Shown here: piece after piece, positions 1 to 7,211 of the stretch
Layout of the letters: the number at the start of each line of letters is the position of its first letter
Numbering within the stretch: position 1 is the stretch's first letter
Assembly: GCA_040752275.1 (NCBI GenBank)
Contig: JBFMFH010000056.1
Location: forward strand, 42,937 to 106,936
DNA: 64,000 nt
Source of the DNA: JBFMFH01 sp040752275
GTDB taxonomy: Bacteria; Acidobacteriota; Vicinamibacteria; Vicinamibacterales; JAKQTR01
Direction of reading: 5' to 3'
The notes under the pieces: generated by a model
What the model saw: only the letters and a program-made list of their open reading frames with translations
Databases searched by the model: none
Told to the model about the DNA's origin: nothing
Program-made: the position numbers and the translations under genes

Positions 1-441
1 GATCGGTTGCCGCTGGGGCTGGAGACACCCGTGGCCGAGCGGGGCGCCACGCTCTCGACGGGGCAGAAGCAGCTGCTCTCGTTCGCCCGGGCGCTGGCCT
101 TCGACCCGCGCATCCTCGTGCTGGACGAAGCGACGTCGAGTATCGATACCGAGACCGAGATGCTGATTCGGGACGCGCTCGGGGTGCTCATGCGCGGGCG
201 GACAACCTTGGCGATCGCCCACCGGCTGTCTACCATCCAGGACATGGACACGATCCTCGTCCTGCACCACGGGCAACTGCGTGAGTCGGGCACGCACCAG
301 GAACTGCTGGCTCGGCGCGGCATCTACTACCGGTTGTATCAGCTGCAGTACAGGGACCAAGAGAACGCCCTCCCGCGACAGGACGGGAGGGCGTCGTCAG
401 GCGACAGGCGGCAGGCGACAGGCGACAGGGCTACTTCCTGA
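1..441 (+). CDS. ABC exporter ATPase domain, C-terminal part (5' end outside window)
   Basis: This is the last part of an ABC transporter nucleotide-binding domain, open through the left edge, so the start lies outside the window. Numbering from the first codon, the LSTGQ signature is at about residue 18, Walker B (ILVLDEATSSID) at about 38-49 and the H-loop (AHRLST) at about 74. The end YYRLYQLQY is where MsbA/LmrA-type exporters normally stop, so it is probably a fused exporter half-transporter acting in the inner membrane. About 27 further residues run through a hairpin (365-394) and a 7-bp repeat array, giving an unusual low-complexity tail. Its stop overlaps the end of the convergent DUF4097 gene by 11 bp. 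Substrate unknown. Confidence 0.9.
   Translation, partial: DRLPLGLETPVAERGATLSTGQKQLLSFARALAFDPRILVLDEATSSIDTETEMLIRDALGVLMRGRTTLAIAHRLSTIQDMDTILVLHHGQLRESGTHQELLARRGIYYRLYQLQYRDQENALPRQDGRASSGDRRQATGDRATS
365..394 (-). terminator. Hairpin, possible terminator of the minus-strand sigma/DUF4097 operon
   Basis: An 11-bp perfect inverted repeat (365-375 with 384-394) encloses an 8-base loop. Read on the minus strand it lies about 37 bp beyond the DUF4097 stop and is followed by a short T-rich run (TTCTCTT). It also lies inside the coding tail of the convergent ABC gene. The T-run is weak, so termination is only likely. Confidence 0.45.
401..428. repeat. 7-bp tandem array (GCGACAG)4
   Basis: Four heptamers, three GCGACAG and one GCGGCAG, directly before the stop of the convergent gene. 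The array is translated as the end of the ABC transporter. One of several heptamer families in this window. Confidence 0.85.
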
Positions 442-1411
442 CGATCCGGATGTCGCCGCTGAAGGCGGTCAGCACCAGCTTGGCCGAGCCGTCGCCGAAG
501 GTGCCCCGGATCTCCTGCCGGCGCCCGCGGCGCCCCTCCCGGCCTCCGCCGAAGGTCATCGCCAGCGCCACGTCGCTGTTGATGTCGCCGCTGAAGCTGC
601 TGGCCGTCACCTCGAACCCGACCTGCTCGCCGGTCTCCACGATAACGTCCCCCGAGTGGGATTGCAGCTCGTAGCGCCCGCCGCGGGAGAGCGGCCCGGC
701 ATAGCGCAGGGTCCCGCTCACGGACTTGGCCGCCAGCCGCTCGCACGAGCCGGTGACGGTAATCTCTCCGCTCACGCTGCTCAGGTCCAGGCTACGCGCC
801 TTGACGTTCCTCAGCTCGAGGTCGCCGCTCACGCTCCCGACCGACAGCTCGCCGGGGCTCCCGGCCGACTCGACAATGACGTCACCGGACACGGACTTGG
901 CCGCCTCCAGGTTGCCGATCCCGTTGATGTCCACATCGCCGCTCACCGACTCGGCCCGGAAGAGCCCGTCGATCGTGCTGGCCTTGATGTCGCCCGAGAC
1001 GGAGTTCAGGCGGACTTCCGCGTCCTTCGGGACCATGACCGTGAAGTAGACCGACACGTTCAGGTTCCGGCTCTCGCGCGGGTACCGCGTCTCCACCTCG
1101 ACCCGTCCCTGGGACGCCATGACGTCGATGGTGACCAGCTTCAGCTCATCAGCCGTGCGCCCGCGCTTCACCGCCTCGATGACCACCTGGTCTCCGGCGA
1201 CGCCCGTCACAACGATGTCGCCCGAGATGTTCGAGAGTTCGAAGTGCCCGGCCCTCCCTAGCGGCACGGTCTTCGAGAACTTCTCCGTCTGTGTCTGTGC
1301 CGTGGACCAGCCCGGTGGATCGATGCCCGGCGCCGCCGCGTTGGCGGGAACGCCGTAGAGCATCAGGGCCGTCACGAGGAACGCGCCAGTCGTGAAGGAC
1401 TTCGTACGCAT
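431..1411 (-). CDS. DUF4097-type envelope protein with SxSGD repeats
   Basis: 326 residues. An N-terminal signal peptide (hydrophobic stretch about 7-25, ending in ANAAA) predicts export. The rest is a beta-helix-like chain with about ten repeats of the type S-V-S-G-D followed by a short strand, the hallmark of DUF4097 (putative adhesin) proteins. A purine-rich segment (AAGGGG) upstream of the ATG at 1411 can serve as ribosome site. It is the third gene of the ECF-sigma/anti-sigma cluster, 39 bp after the anti-sigma gene. Proteins of this family often sit beside sigma/anti-sigma or PspC genes and are thought to act in envelope stress; the exact role is unknown. Confidence 0.85.
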   Translation of the reverse strand: MRTKSFTTGAFLVTALMLYGVPANAAAPGIDPPGWSTAQTQTEKFSKTVPLGRAGHFELSNISGDIVVTGVAGDQVVIEAVKRGRTADELKLVTIDVMASQGRVEVETRYPRESRNLNVSVYFTVMVPKDAEVRLNSVSGDIKASTIDGLFRAESVSGDVDINGIGNLEAAKSVSGDVIVESAGSPGELSVGSVSGDLELRNVKARSLDLSSVSGEITVTGSCERLAAKSVSGTLRYAGPLSRGGRYELQSHSGDVIVETGEQVGFEVTASSFSGDINSDVALAMTFGGGREGRRGRRQEIRGTFGDGSAKLVLTAFSGDIRIVRK

Positions 1412-1450
1412 GATGTTTTCCCCTTCTCTCCGTTCGATGTCGTCCAGTAC

Positions 1451-2191
1451 TCAGGACTTGCTCAGTCCCTCGATCACCTTGGCCGTGCCTGTCTGATCAC
1501 CCTTCCGCATGACGTTGATCAGCGTGATCGTGTCCTCCAGTAGCGAGACCTTCCTGCGGAGCGCCTCGAAGAGGCTCTCTCGCGCCAGCGTGCTCTCCGG
1601 CTGGTCGGTCAGCGCCTGCCGGCTCTCGTTGATGGCCTGGTCGATGATCCCGATGTTCTTCTGCAGCGTCGCCGCGACTTCCGGGGTCAGCGTCTTTTCT
1701 CCGTCCGCCGCGATCTGCTCCAGCCCGGCAATCGCGTTCTCGTAGTGCGATTCGGCGAGCCGCAGCTCCTGGTCGATGCTTCTGACGAGATCCTCCCGAG
1801 TTCCGTGCACCGCAGGAACCGAGCCGCCGGGCCAGACCAGGTAGGTCAGGCTCGCTCCAGCCACGAGCACGAGTGCTGCCGCGAGCGGCAGCACGATTCG
1901 CGCGGACGCCCACCTGCGGCGGGCGACATCACCGGGCGTGCGGCCTTCGGCATCCAGCCGCTCGGCGATGCGCTCCCAGGCGTTGGCTCTGGGTGAGCGC
2001 ACGGGCAGCTCGCGGGCGACGCGATGAATGTCGTCGAGGTCACGGGCCAGCATCCGGCAGGCCGTGCACTCGGTCAGGTGGGCATCGAGGTCCGCCTTCT
2101 CCGCCTTGCCGAGCGTGCCGCCGATCAAGTCGTCGATCAACTGCGCAACGCTCTCGCACGCGTGTTCAGACGGGGATCGAGCGTCCATCAT
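1451..2191 (-). CDS. Anti-sigma factor with zinc-finger (zf-HC2) domain
   Basis: 246 residues. The N-terminal cytoplasmic part has the H-x3-C-x2-C zinc-binding motif (HLTECTACR) of ZAS anti-sigma factors, followed by one membrane segment near residues 100-120 (LPLAAALVLVAGA) and a C-terminal extracytoplasmic part with helical, coiled-coil-like character. The start is the first of two ATG codons at 2191; it overlaps the sigma-factor stop in an ATGA arrangement, so translation is probably coupled. It should hold the sigma factor encoded directly upstream inactive until an envelope signal arrives. Confidence 0.88.
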   Translation of the reverse strand: MMDARSPSEHACESVAQLIDDLIGGTLGKAEKADLDAHLTECTACRMLARDLDDIHRVARELPVRSPRANAWERIAERLDAEGRTPGDVARRRWASARIVLPLAAALVLVAGASLTYLVWPGGSVPAVHGTREDLVRSIDQELRLAESHYENAIAGLEQIAADGEKTLTPEVAATLQKNIGIIDQAINESRQALTDQPESTLARESLFEALRRKVSLLEDTITLINVMRKGDQTGTAKVIEGLSKS

Positions 2192-2829
2192 CGTTCTCCC
2201 CGGGCCTCCGCCAGCGAGATCACAGCCGCCGCAGGACGCTGGGCCGGGGTTCCCCCCGCCTGGCCCCTCAGCAGCGCCCGCAGGCGCAGCCGCGCTTTGT
2301 GAACCAGAGACTTCGACGTCCCTTCCGCGATTCCCAACATGGTCCCGACCTCCCGGTGGTCGAGTCCCTCCACGTCGTGCAGCACGAAGGCGGCCCGGTA
2401 GCTGGGCGGGAGCTTCGCCACGGCCCGCTCCAGATCGATGCGGTCCAGCGCCGCTCCGGGGCTCCACGAGGCCGGCGCCGCCGGCTCCGGCAGATCCAGA
2501 TCCTCCAGGAACCCCGTCGCGTGCTGCTGGCGCCCCTGCTTGCTGCGCACGTGATCCAGGCAGCAGTTCACGGCCAGCCGGTAGAGCCAGGTTCCCAGGG
2601 AGGCTTCCCCCCGGAAGGTGTCCAGCCGCCGGTAGGCCTGCAGGAATGTGTCCTGGAGCAGGTCGTCCGCGTCGGTGGCGTTGCCGGCAAACCGGTAGGC
2701 GACGTTGTAGAGCCTGCCGCTATAGGTCCTGTATAGCTCTTCCTGCGCGCTCGGTTCGCCACGTCGGCATCGGGCGACAAGGTTGCGGTCCACCCGGCTT
2801 CCCTCCACCTTCTGAGACGAGAACATCAT
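2188..2829 (-). CDS. ECF-type RNA polymerase sigma factor
   Basis: 213 residues with the two-domain sigma-70 layout. Region 2 covers about residues 20-90 (DADDLLQDTFLQAYRRL, then the GTWLYRLAVNCCLDH segment). Region 4 lies near 145-195 (LPPSYRAAFVLHDVEGL and a helix-turn-helix GTMLGIAEGT). It directs RNA polymerase to a stress regulon, probably including its own operon with the anti-sigma and DUF4097 genes. The open frame extends upstream to 2934, but that part has no sigma homology, so ATG 2829 (or the adjacent 2826) is preferred. Confidence 0.92.
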   Translation of the reverse strand: MMFSSQKVEGSRVDRNLVARCRRGEPSAQEELYRTYSGRLYNVAYRFAGNATDADDLLQDTFLQAYRRLDTFRGEASLGTWLYRLAVNCCLDHVRSKQGRQQHATGFLEDLDLPEPAAPASWSPGAALDRIDLERAVAKLPPSYRAAFVLHDVEGLDHREVGTMLGIAEGTSKSLVHKARLRLRALLRGQAGGTPAQRPAAAVISLAEARGER

Positions 2830-2887
2830 GGTGGATCGTTGCCTCCCGGCCGAAGAATACCAGGCCGGGGCGCCATGGACGCCTTTC

Positions 2888-3199
2888 TCAGCGGGGCAAC
2901 CAGCGGACCTGGCGAAAGGCGCGGATGCGCTCACCGACGACGATGACGCCCTCGGCTCTCAACAGGGCCCGCTTGAGAGACTGATGGCCCCCATAGCCCC
3001 CGAGACGGCCGCCAGAAGCGACCACCCGGTGGTACGGCACGTCGGTCTGCGGGGAAGTTCGCATGATGGTGCCGACGGCCCGCCAGGCCCGCGGGCGTCC
3101 TGCCAGCGCGGCAATGTCCCCGTAGGTGGCCACCCGGCCAGGCGGGATCCGCCGGGTCACGGCGAGCACCCTGGCGGTGAACTCGGTGGGTCGGATCAT
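2888..3199 (-). CDS. Alkyltransferase-like protein (MGMT C-terminal domain, active Cys replaced by Tyr)
   Basis: 103 residues from ATG 3199; GTG 3232 is also possible. It matches the DNA-binding C-terminal domain of O6-methylguanine-DNA methyltransferase: helix-turn-helix segment IPPGRVATYGDIA, the Arg-finger region RAVGTIMR and the motif following the active site (GRLGGYGG). The usual PCHR active site reads PYHR, so it cannot accept a methyl group by the MGMT chemistry. Such alkyltransferase-like (ATL) proteins bind alkylated guanine and hand it to nucleotide-excision repair; most known ATLs carry Trp or Ala at this place, so Tyr is uncommon. It lies upstream of the sigma gene on the same strand. 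Confidence 0.85.
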   Translation of the reverse strand: MIRPTEFTARVLAVTRRIPPGRVATYGDIAALAGRPRAWRAVGTIMRTSPQTDVPYHRVVASGGRLGGYGGHQSLKRALLRAEGVIVVGERIRAFRQVRWLPR

Positions 3200-3274
3200 C
3201 GCTCGCGCACGGCCGGATGTCGCGTCTCGCACGCAGGCGGCAGCGATCCAAGGGCCCGCCGGGCAGCAGGCCCG

Positions 3275-4033
3275 TCAGAACCGGATCCGGAGCCCGCCCG
3301 AGGCCTGGACCCCGCCAAGATCGAGTGCCGCCTGAGCCGTCTCTCCGCCGCCGAGCCTTCCCGATGCCCGCGAGTAGCGCAGAAGCCCGCCCACGCCGGC
3401 GGCCTTCGAGAACAGGTACGACACGTCGGCGCCGACGGTGAACCCCGTGGCCGAGATCGTCTGGCTCGTCCGCTCCACATCGGTGAGCATCGCCTCGTCG
3501 TAGGGGTACGATTCCGTGAACCGGGCCGCACCTGCCACCGTCTGCCAGGCCCTGAAGTAGGCGGGACCGCCGAAGATCGTGACGTTCACCCGGGACCCGG
3601 CGCGAACGAGCCAGGAGGCCTCCGCCGAGACCATCACCTGTTGGTGCTCGAAGCTGCCGAGTGTGCCCGAGGCCATCCGGTTCCGGTTGAGATAGAACGG
3701 ATGGGGCAACTGGGCCTCCACCTCCGCGTGTCCGGTCTGGCTGAAGTACGACACGCCGGCACCGACTGCGAGGTTCTTCCAGACCCGCACCCCGCCTCTG
3801 GCGCCGAACATGGGGCCGGGCTCGATCTCGTACGAGGCCGACACGTGCGCCGGCTCCACGTTGAGGGTGTAGGTGGTCGTCGTATCGAAGGTCGTCGACG
3901 CGATCTGATAGCCGGCGTCGATGGCGATGAAGCCGGCGCCCGTCCAGGCAGATGGCTGCTGAGCGCGCGCGGGACGGACCATGAAAAGAGCGAGGGCCGT
4001 CACGGCCAGGATCCGGAGGGTGCGGTGCGTCAT
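3275..4033 (-). CDS. Outer-membrane beta-barrel protein
   Basis: 252 residues with a signal peptide (about 1-25, ending PARAQQ) and alternating amphipathic strands; the chain ends in an aromatic residue (GLRIRF), as expected for a protein inserted by the Bam machinery. I recognise no narrower family. It follows the M4 protease gene by 37 bp on the same strand, so both may be on one transcript. An upstream open extension to 4273 lies inside the protease gene in another frame and is not used. Confidence 0.75.
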   Translation of the reverse strand: MTHRTLRILAVTALALFMVRPARAQQPSAWTGAGFIAIDAGYQIASTTFDTTTTYTLNVEPAHVSASYEIEPGPMFGARGGVRVWKNLAVGAGVSYFSQTGHAEVEAQLPHPFYLNRNRMASGTLGSFEHQQVMVSAEASWLVRAGSRVNVTIFGGPAYFRAWQTVAGAARFTESYPYDEAMLTDVERTSQTISATGFTVGADVSYLFSKAAGVGGLLRYSRASGRLGGGETAQAALDLGGVQASGGLRIRF

Positions 4034-4070
4034 GGTGGAATGTCCGTGGTTGAGTGGCGCCCGCGAACGC

Positions 4071-5717
4071 CTAGAAGACCCCGCACGCCGTCCAGGCCTG
4101 TGTGATGGCGGTCTCGACTCCGCTGCCGGCGCCGTAAAGGTCCCGTGCCGCCTGGATCGTGGCGGCGCGGGCGATCGAGAACGTGGCATTGGCCGGCAGC
4201 ATCTGAGTGAACGCGCGGAAGAAGACCTTCTCGATCCGGTCGCGGTTGGCCCCGCCCACTCCTTGGACCGCAAGCCCGGAGGTGCGGTTCACACCGCCCT
4301 CGATGGCCAGGTAGAAGGCATGGTTGGCGATGCCCGAGTTGCTGTGGACGCCGCCATTGTCTGCCGGACCAAGGTAGCGCTTCGAGTAGTGATCCGGATC
4401 GCCGAAGGCTCCGGGGTTGGCCATGGACCGGAACCCGCCCATTGGCGAGGTCAGATCTTCGCCCAGCACATAGTCCGCCCTCATATAGCCGCTTCCGACG
4501 TCCTGGAAGTAGAACTCCGCGGAGGTCCCGATGATGTCGGAGAACGCCTCGTTGAGCGCGCCCGGCTCGTTGAGGTAGATCAGGTCCGAGGAGTAGTCCG
4601 TCACCCCGTGCGTCAACTCGTGGGCGACGACATCGAGTGCCCCGGCGAAGTAGTTCCACCGATACCCACCTGAGGTCACCGTGGGGGGCAGCCCTTCGCC
4701 GTACACCATGATGCCGCGGCCGGCGTAGAACGCGTTCAGGTAATAGAGGCCGATCACGCTGCCCGGATAGTCGCGCCAGGCATCGCGGCTGACGGGGTGG
4801 ACGATGCTCGTCATGCTCCGGTTGTGCCCGTCGAGGCCCAGGCGGTTGAAGCGCTTGTACAGGTAGTCGTAGGTCCAGCCGGCGTACGCGTGCGCGTCGA
4901 CCGCCGCCGGATCCTCCCACGTGTTGTCGGCATCGGAGGCGAAGTCGTTGTCGCCGAGCGCAATGAACCCGTTCAGATAGGAGCGGGTCCTGGTGAGGTC
5001 GCCCTTCATGTCGTAGGTGTAGATGGCCGCCGGACGCAACTGGTCCCACGCGACGAACCGTCCTCCTCGCTCGCTCGTACTGAGCTTCTTGGTGTCGCTG
5101 TGGACGCCGGTTCCCGAGCCGACAGTCGTCTGGAGATCGCTGTACTGAAACACGACCGCGCCGGAGTGAGCGTCGATGAAGAAGACGACGATGTCGCTCA
5201 GCGTGACGGTACGGGCCCGGTACGCGAGGCCGAAGGTGCCCAGATCCAGCGCCACCACCATTAGCTCGGGCTCATCGTCGGGACTCGGCATCACGCCTGA
5301 GACGTCGGCGACTCTCCGGGCGGCCTCAGAGGGCGTGAGGGTGGGTTCGGCATCGATGTCAATGCCGGTGTAGAGCGTGCCGAAGATGGAAACGGTCTGC
5401 TCCCGTTCCAGCTGCCTGACGAGTTGACCTCCGAACACGGGGACGTCGCGATGGTACTGGTCCAGACGTTCGTGCCGCCGGCCCGCCACCATCTCGTCAT
5501 CGTCGGCCCGCCGGAGGCGCAGCTCCCCGTCACGCAGCATCCGCGTGATTCGCGCATCCCACTGCCGCAGTTCGCTGATGCGAGGAGCGCGCTCATCCGT
5601 ACCGATCGCCACGCGCAGGGCGTCCTGGCGAACCTGGGCGATGCCGGATGGCTGAGCGGCGAGTGCCAGCAGACCGAAGCCGAGCAGCCATCGGCCCAGC
5701 CTTCCGTCGGACGTCAT
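4071..5717 (-). CDS. Secreted M4-family (thermolysin-like) zinc metalloprotease
   Basis: 548 residues. A signal peptide is followed by a propeptide region (FTP/PepSY type, about 30-210) and the M4 catalytic domain. Zinc ligands are H366 and H370 of HELTH and E390 in NEAFSD, exactly 24 residues after the first His as in thermolysin; E367 is the catalytic base. The later VHSNSGIANHAFY segment holds the substrate-binding His. The end (WTACGVF) corresponds to the usual WTAVGV end of the family, so the gene is complete. A good ribosome site (GGGAGGGA) precedes ATG 5717. It probably degrades proteins outside the cell. Confidence 0.95.
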   Translation of the reverse strand: MTSDGRLGRWLLGFGLLALAAQPSGIAQVRQDALRVAIGTDERAPRISELRQWDARITRMLRDGELRLRRADDDEMVAGRRHERLDQYHRDVPVFGGQLVRQLEREQTVSIFGTLYTGIDIDAEPTLTPSEAARRVADVSGVMPSPDDEPELMVVALDLGTFGLAYRARTVTLSDIVVFFIDAHSGAVVFQYSDLQTTVGSGTGVHSDTKKLSTSERGGRFVAWDQLRPAAIYTYDMKGDLTRTRSYLNGFIALGDNDFASDADNTWEDPAAVDAHAYAGWTYDYLYKRFNRLGLDGHNRSMTSIVHPVSRDAWRDYPGSVIGLYYLNAFYAGRGIMVYGEGLPPTVTSGGYRWNYFAGALDVVAHELTHGVTDYSSDLIYLNEPGALNEAFSDIIGTSAEFYFQDVGSGYMRADYVLGEDLTSPMGGFRSMANPGAFGDPDHYSKRYLGPADNGGVHSNSGIANHAFYLAIEGGVNRTSGLAVQGVGGANRDRIEKVFFRAFTQMLPANATFSIARAATIQAARDLYGAGSGVETAITQAWTACGVF

Positions 5718-5819
5718 GCTTCCCTCCCATCGAGCAGCCGCACGCGTGATCCCAGCCTAGGTGACCCCAGATGCGCTGTCAACAAGATCAGCGACCATCA
5801 ACGCGAGCGAGCTCCGGGA

Positions 5820-7211
5820 TCAGGCGGCGGCGACCTCCAGGTAGGGCAGTGGGTCGATACCCACTACGGCCGGATCGAGCGGCGTGACGATCTGGGGCGG
5901 CGGTCCGGCGGGGCCGTCGTCCTCCCAGAGTGCTACGTCGAAGGGTTGCTCGAGGCGGCGTCCGTCCGGTTCGGTCAACACCCGAACGGCCGGCCGCGCC
6001 GGATCGGGCGCGTGCGTGCGCACAACGACGGCGATGCTGCCGGTATCCAGCCGGACGAGGCTGCCAGGCGGGTAGATGCCCATGAGCTGCGCGAAGCGGC
6101 GCACGAGGCGCTGATCGAAGCGCTGATTGTCGGCCTGTTGCAGGACGGTGAGAATGCGGTCGGTCGGGAATGCCTCCTGGTACGCGCGCTGGGAGCGCAT
6201 CGCGTCGTAGACATCGGCGATGCTGCACAGCTGCGTGGCCACGTTGAGGGCCGTCCGGCTCACGCCGGTCGGATAGCCCGTGCCGTCGACGCGCAGGTGG
6301 TGTTCGAAGGCGACAACGGCGGCGAGCGGCGGCATCTCGAGCTGCCGTCTCAGGATCTCGGCGCCGTCCACCGGGTGGCGCTTCATGATGGTGAACTCGT
6401 CGTCAGTCAGCTTGCTCGTCTTCTTGAGGACCTCGGCCGGCGTCTTGATCTTGCCGATGTCGTGCATCAGGCCCGCGAGGCCGAACTGCCTGAGGGCCGC
6501 TCCCTCGATGCCGAGGCTCTGCGCCTGCGCGATTGTCAGGACGCTGACGTTCACCATGTGCGTGAAGGTGTAGTTGTCGTACCGGCACAGGGCGGTCAGG
6601 GCCACCATCGCCCGGCGGTTCTGGCCAACGGCCTGTGCCAGCCCCTCCACCACCGTCTTGGCGAGCGCGGGATCGACCGAACCCTCGGCGGCGGATTGGT
6701 ACCATAGCTGCTCCGCCTGTCCGACGGCGTTGTCGTAGAGCTGTCGAGCCTCGTGGACGTTGCTGCCGACCTCCGACTGGACGCGCCTCTGCAGCTGCAG
6801 GCGCCCGACCCTGGTGTGCGGCCCCGTATTGATGGGCGCGGCGGCGTCTCCCGGATTGCGGCGGGCGGCCGCAGACACCAGACTGGCCAGGAAGGCCAGC
6901 AGTTCCTCGCGCGTCACACCCTTTTCGATGGTGATGCGCTCGACGTCGGCCGCGCGCAGCCGCTCAATCGCCTCTGCCGCGCCGACGGACTTGGGCATCG
7001 GCACGTCGTTCACGATCACCTGGCCCTCGAGGATCCCCACGATGAGGGCTTCCCCTTCCGCGTGAATCCGATCCATGCTCTCGAGCAATTGCTCGAGGGC
7101 CCGATCCAGGATGGGATGGCCCATCCCGTAGAGGACGATGCCCTTGACGGCACCGGCCAATCGCTTCAGGACCTCTTCGGCCGTGTGGATGCGGCGCAGG
7201 TCGGTACTCAT
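5820..7211 (-). CDS. HD-GYP domain protein, copy B (last gene of duplicated module)
   Basis: 463 residues. The N-terminal 130 residues carry the domain shared by all four proteins of this operon (LYGMGHP near residue 27, GQVIVND near 65, then a V-x-x-(I/V)-T segment). The HD-GYP domain follows, with H250-D251 in HDIGK and a GYP motif in HHLRVDGTGYP. HD-GYP proteins hydrolyse cyclic di-GMP (some cGAMP). The Glu usually following the His pair (HHE) is Leu here, so activity is uncertain. ATG 7211 overlaps the TGA of the upstream HEAT-like gene by 4 bp, implying translational coupling. No membrane segment is visible, so it should be cytoplasmic. Confidence 0.92.
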   Translation of the reverse strand: MSTDLRRIHTAEEVLKRLAGAVKGIVLYGMGHPILDRALEQLLESMDRIHAEGEALIVGILEGQVIVNDVPMPKSVGAAEAIERLRAADVERITIEKGVTREELLAFLASLVSAAARRNPGDAAAPINTGPHTRVGRLQLQRRVQSEVGSNVHEARQLYDNAVGQAEQLWYQSAAEGSVDPALAKTVVEGLAQAVGQNRRAMVALTALCRYDNYTFTHMVNVSVLTIAQAQSLGIEGAALRQFGLAGLMHDIGKIKTPAEVLKKTSKLTDDEFTIMKRHPVDGAEILRRQLEMPPLAAVVAFEHHLRVDGTGYPTGVSRTALNVATQLCSIADVYDAMRSQRAYQEAFPTDRILTVLQQADNQRFDQRLVRRFAQLMGIYPPGSLVRLDTGSIAVVVRTHAPDPARPAVRVLTEPDGRRLEQPFDVALWEDDGPAGPPPQIVTPLDPAVVGIDPLPYLEVAAA

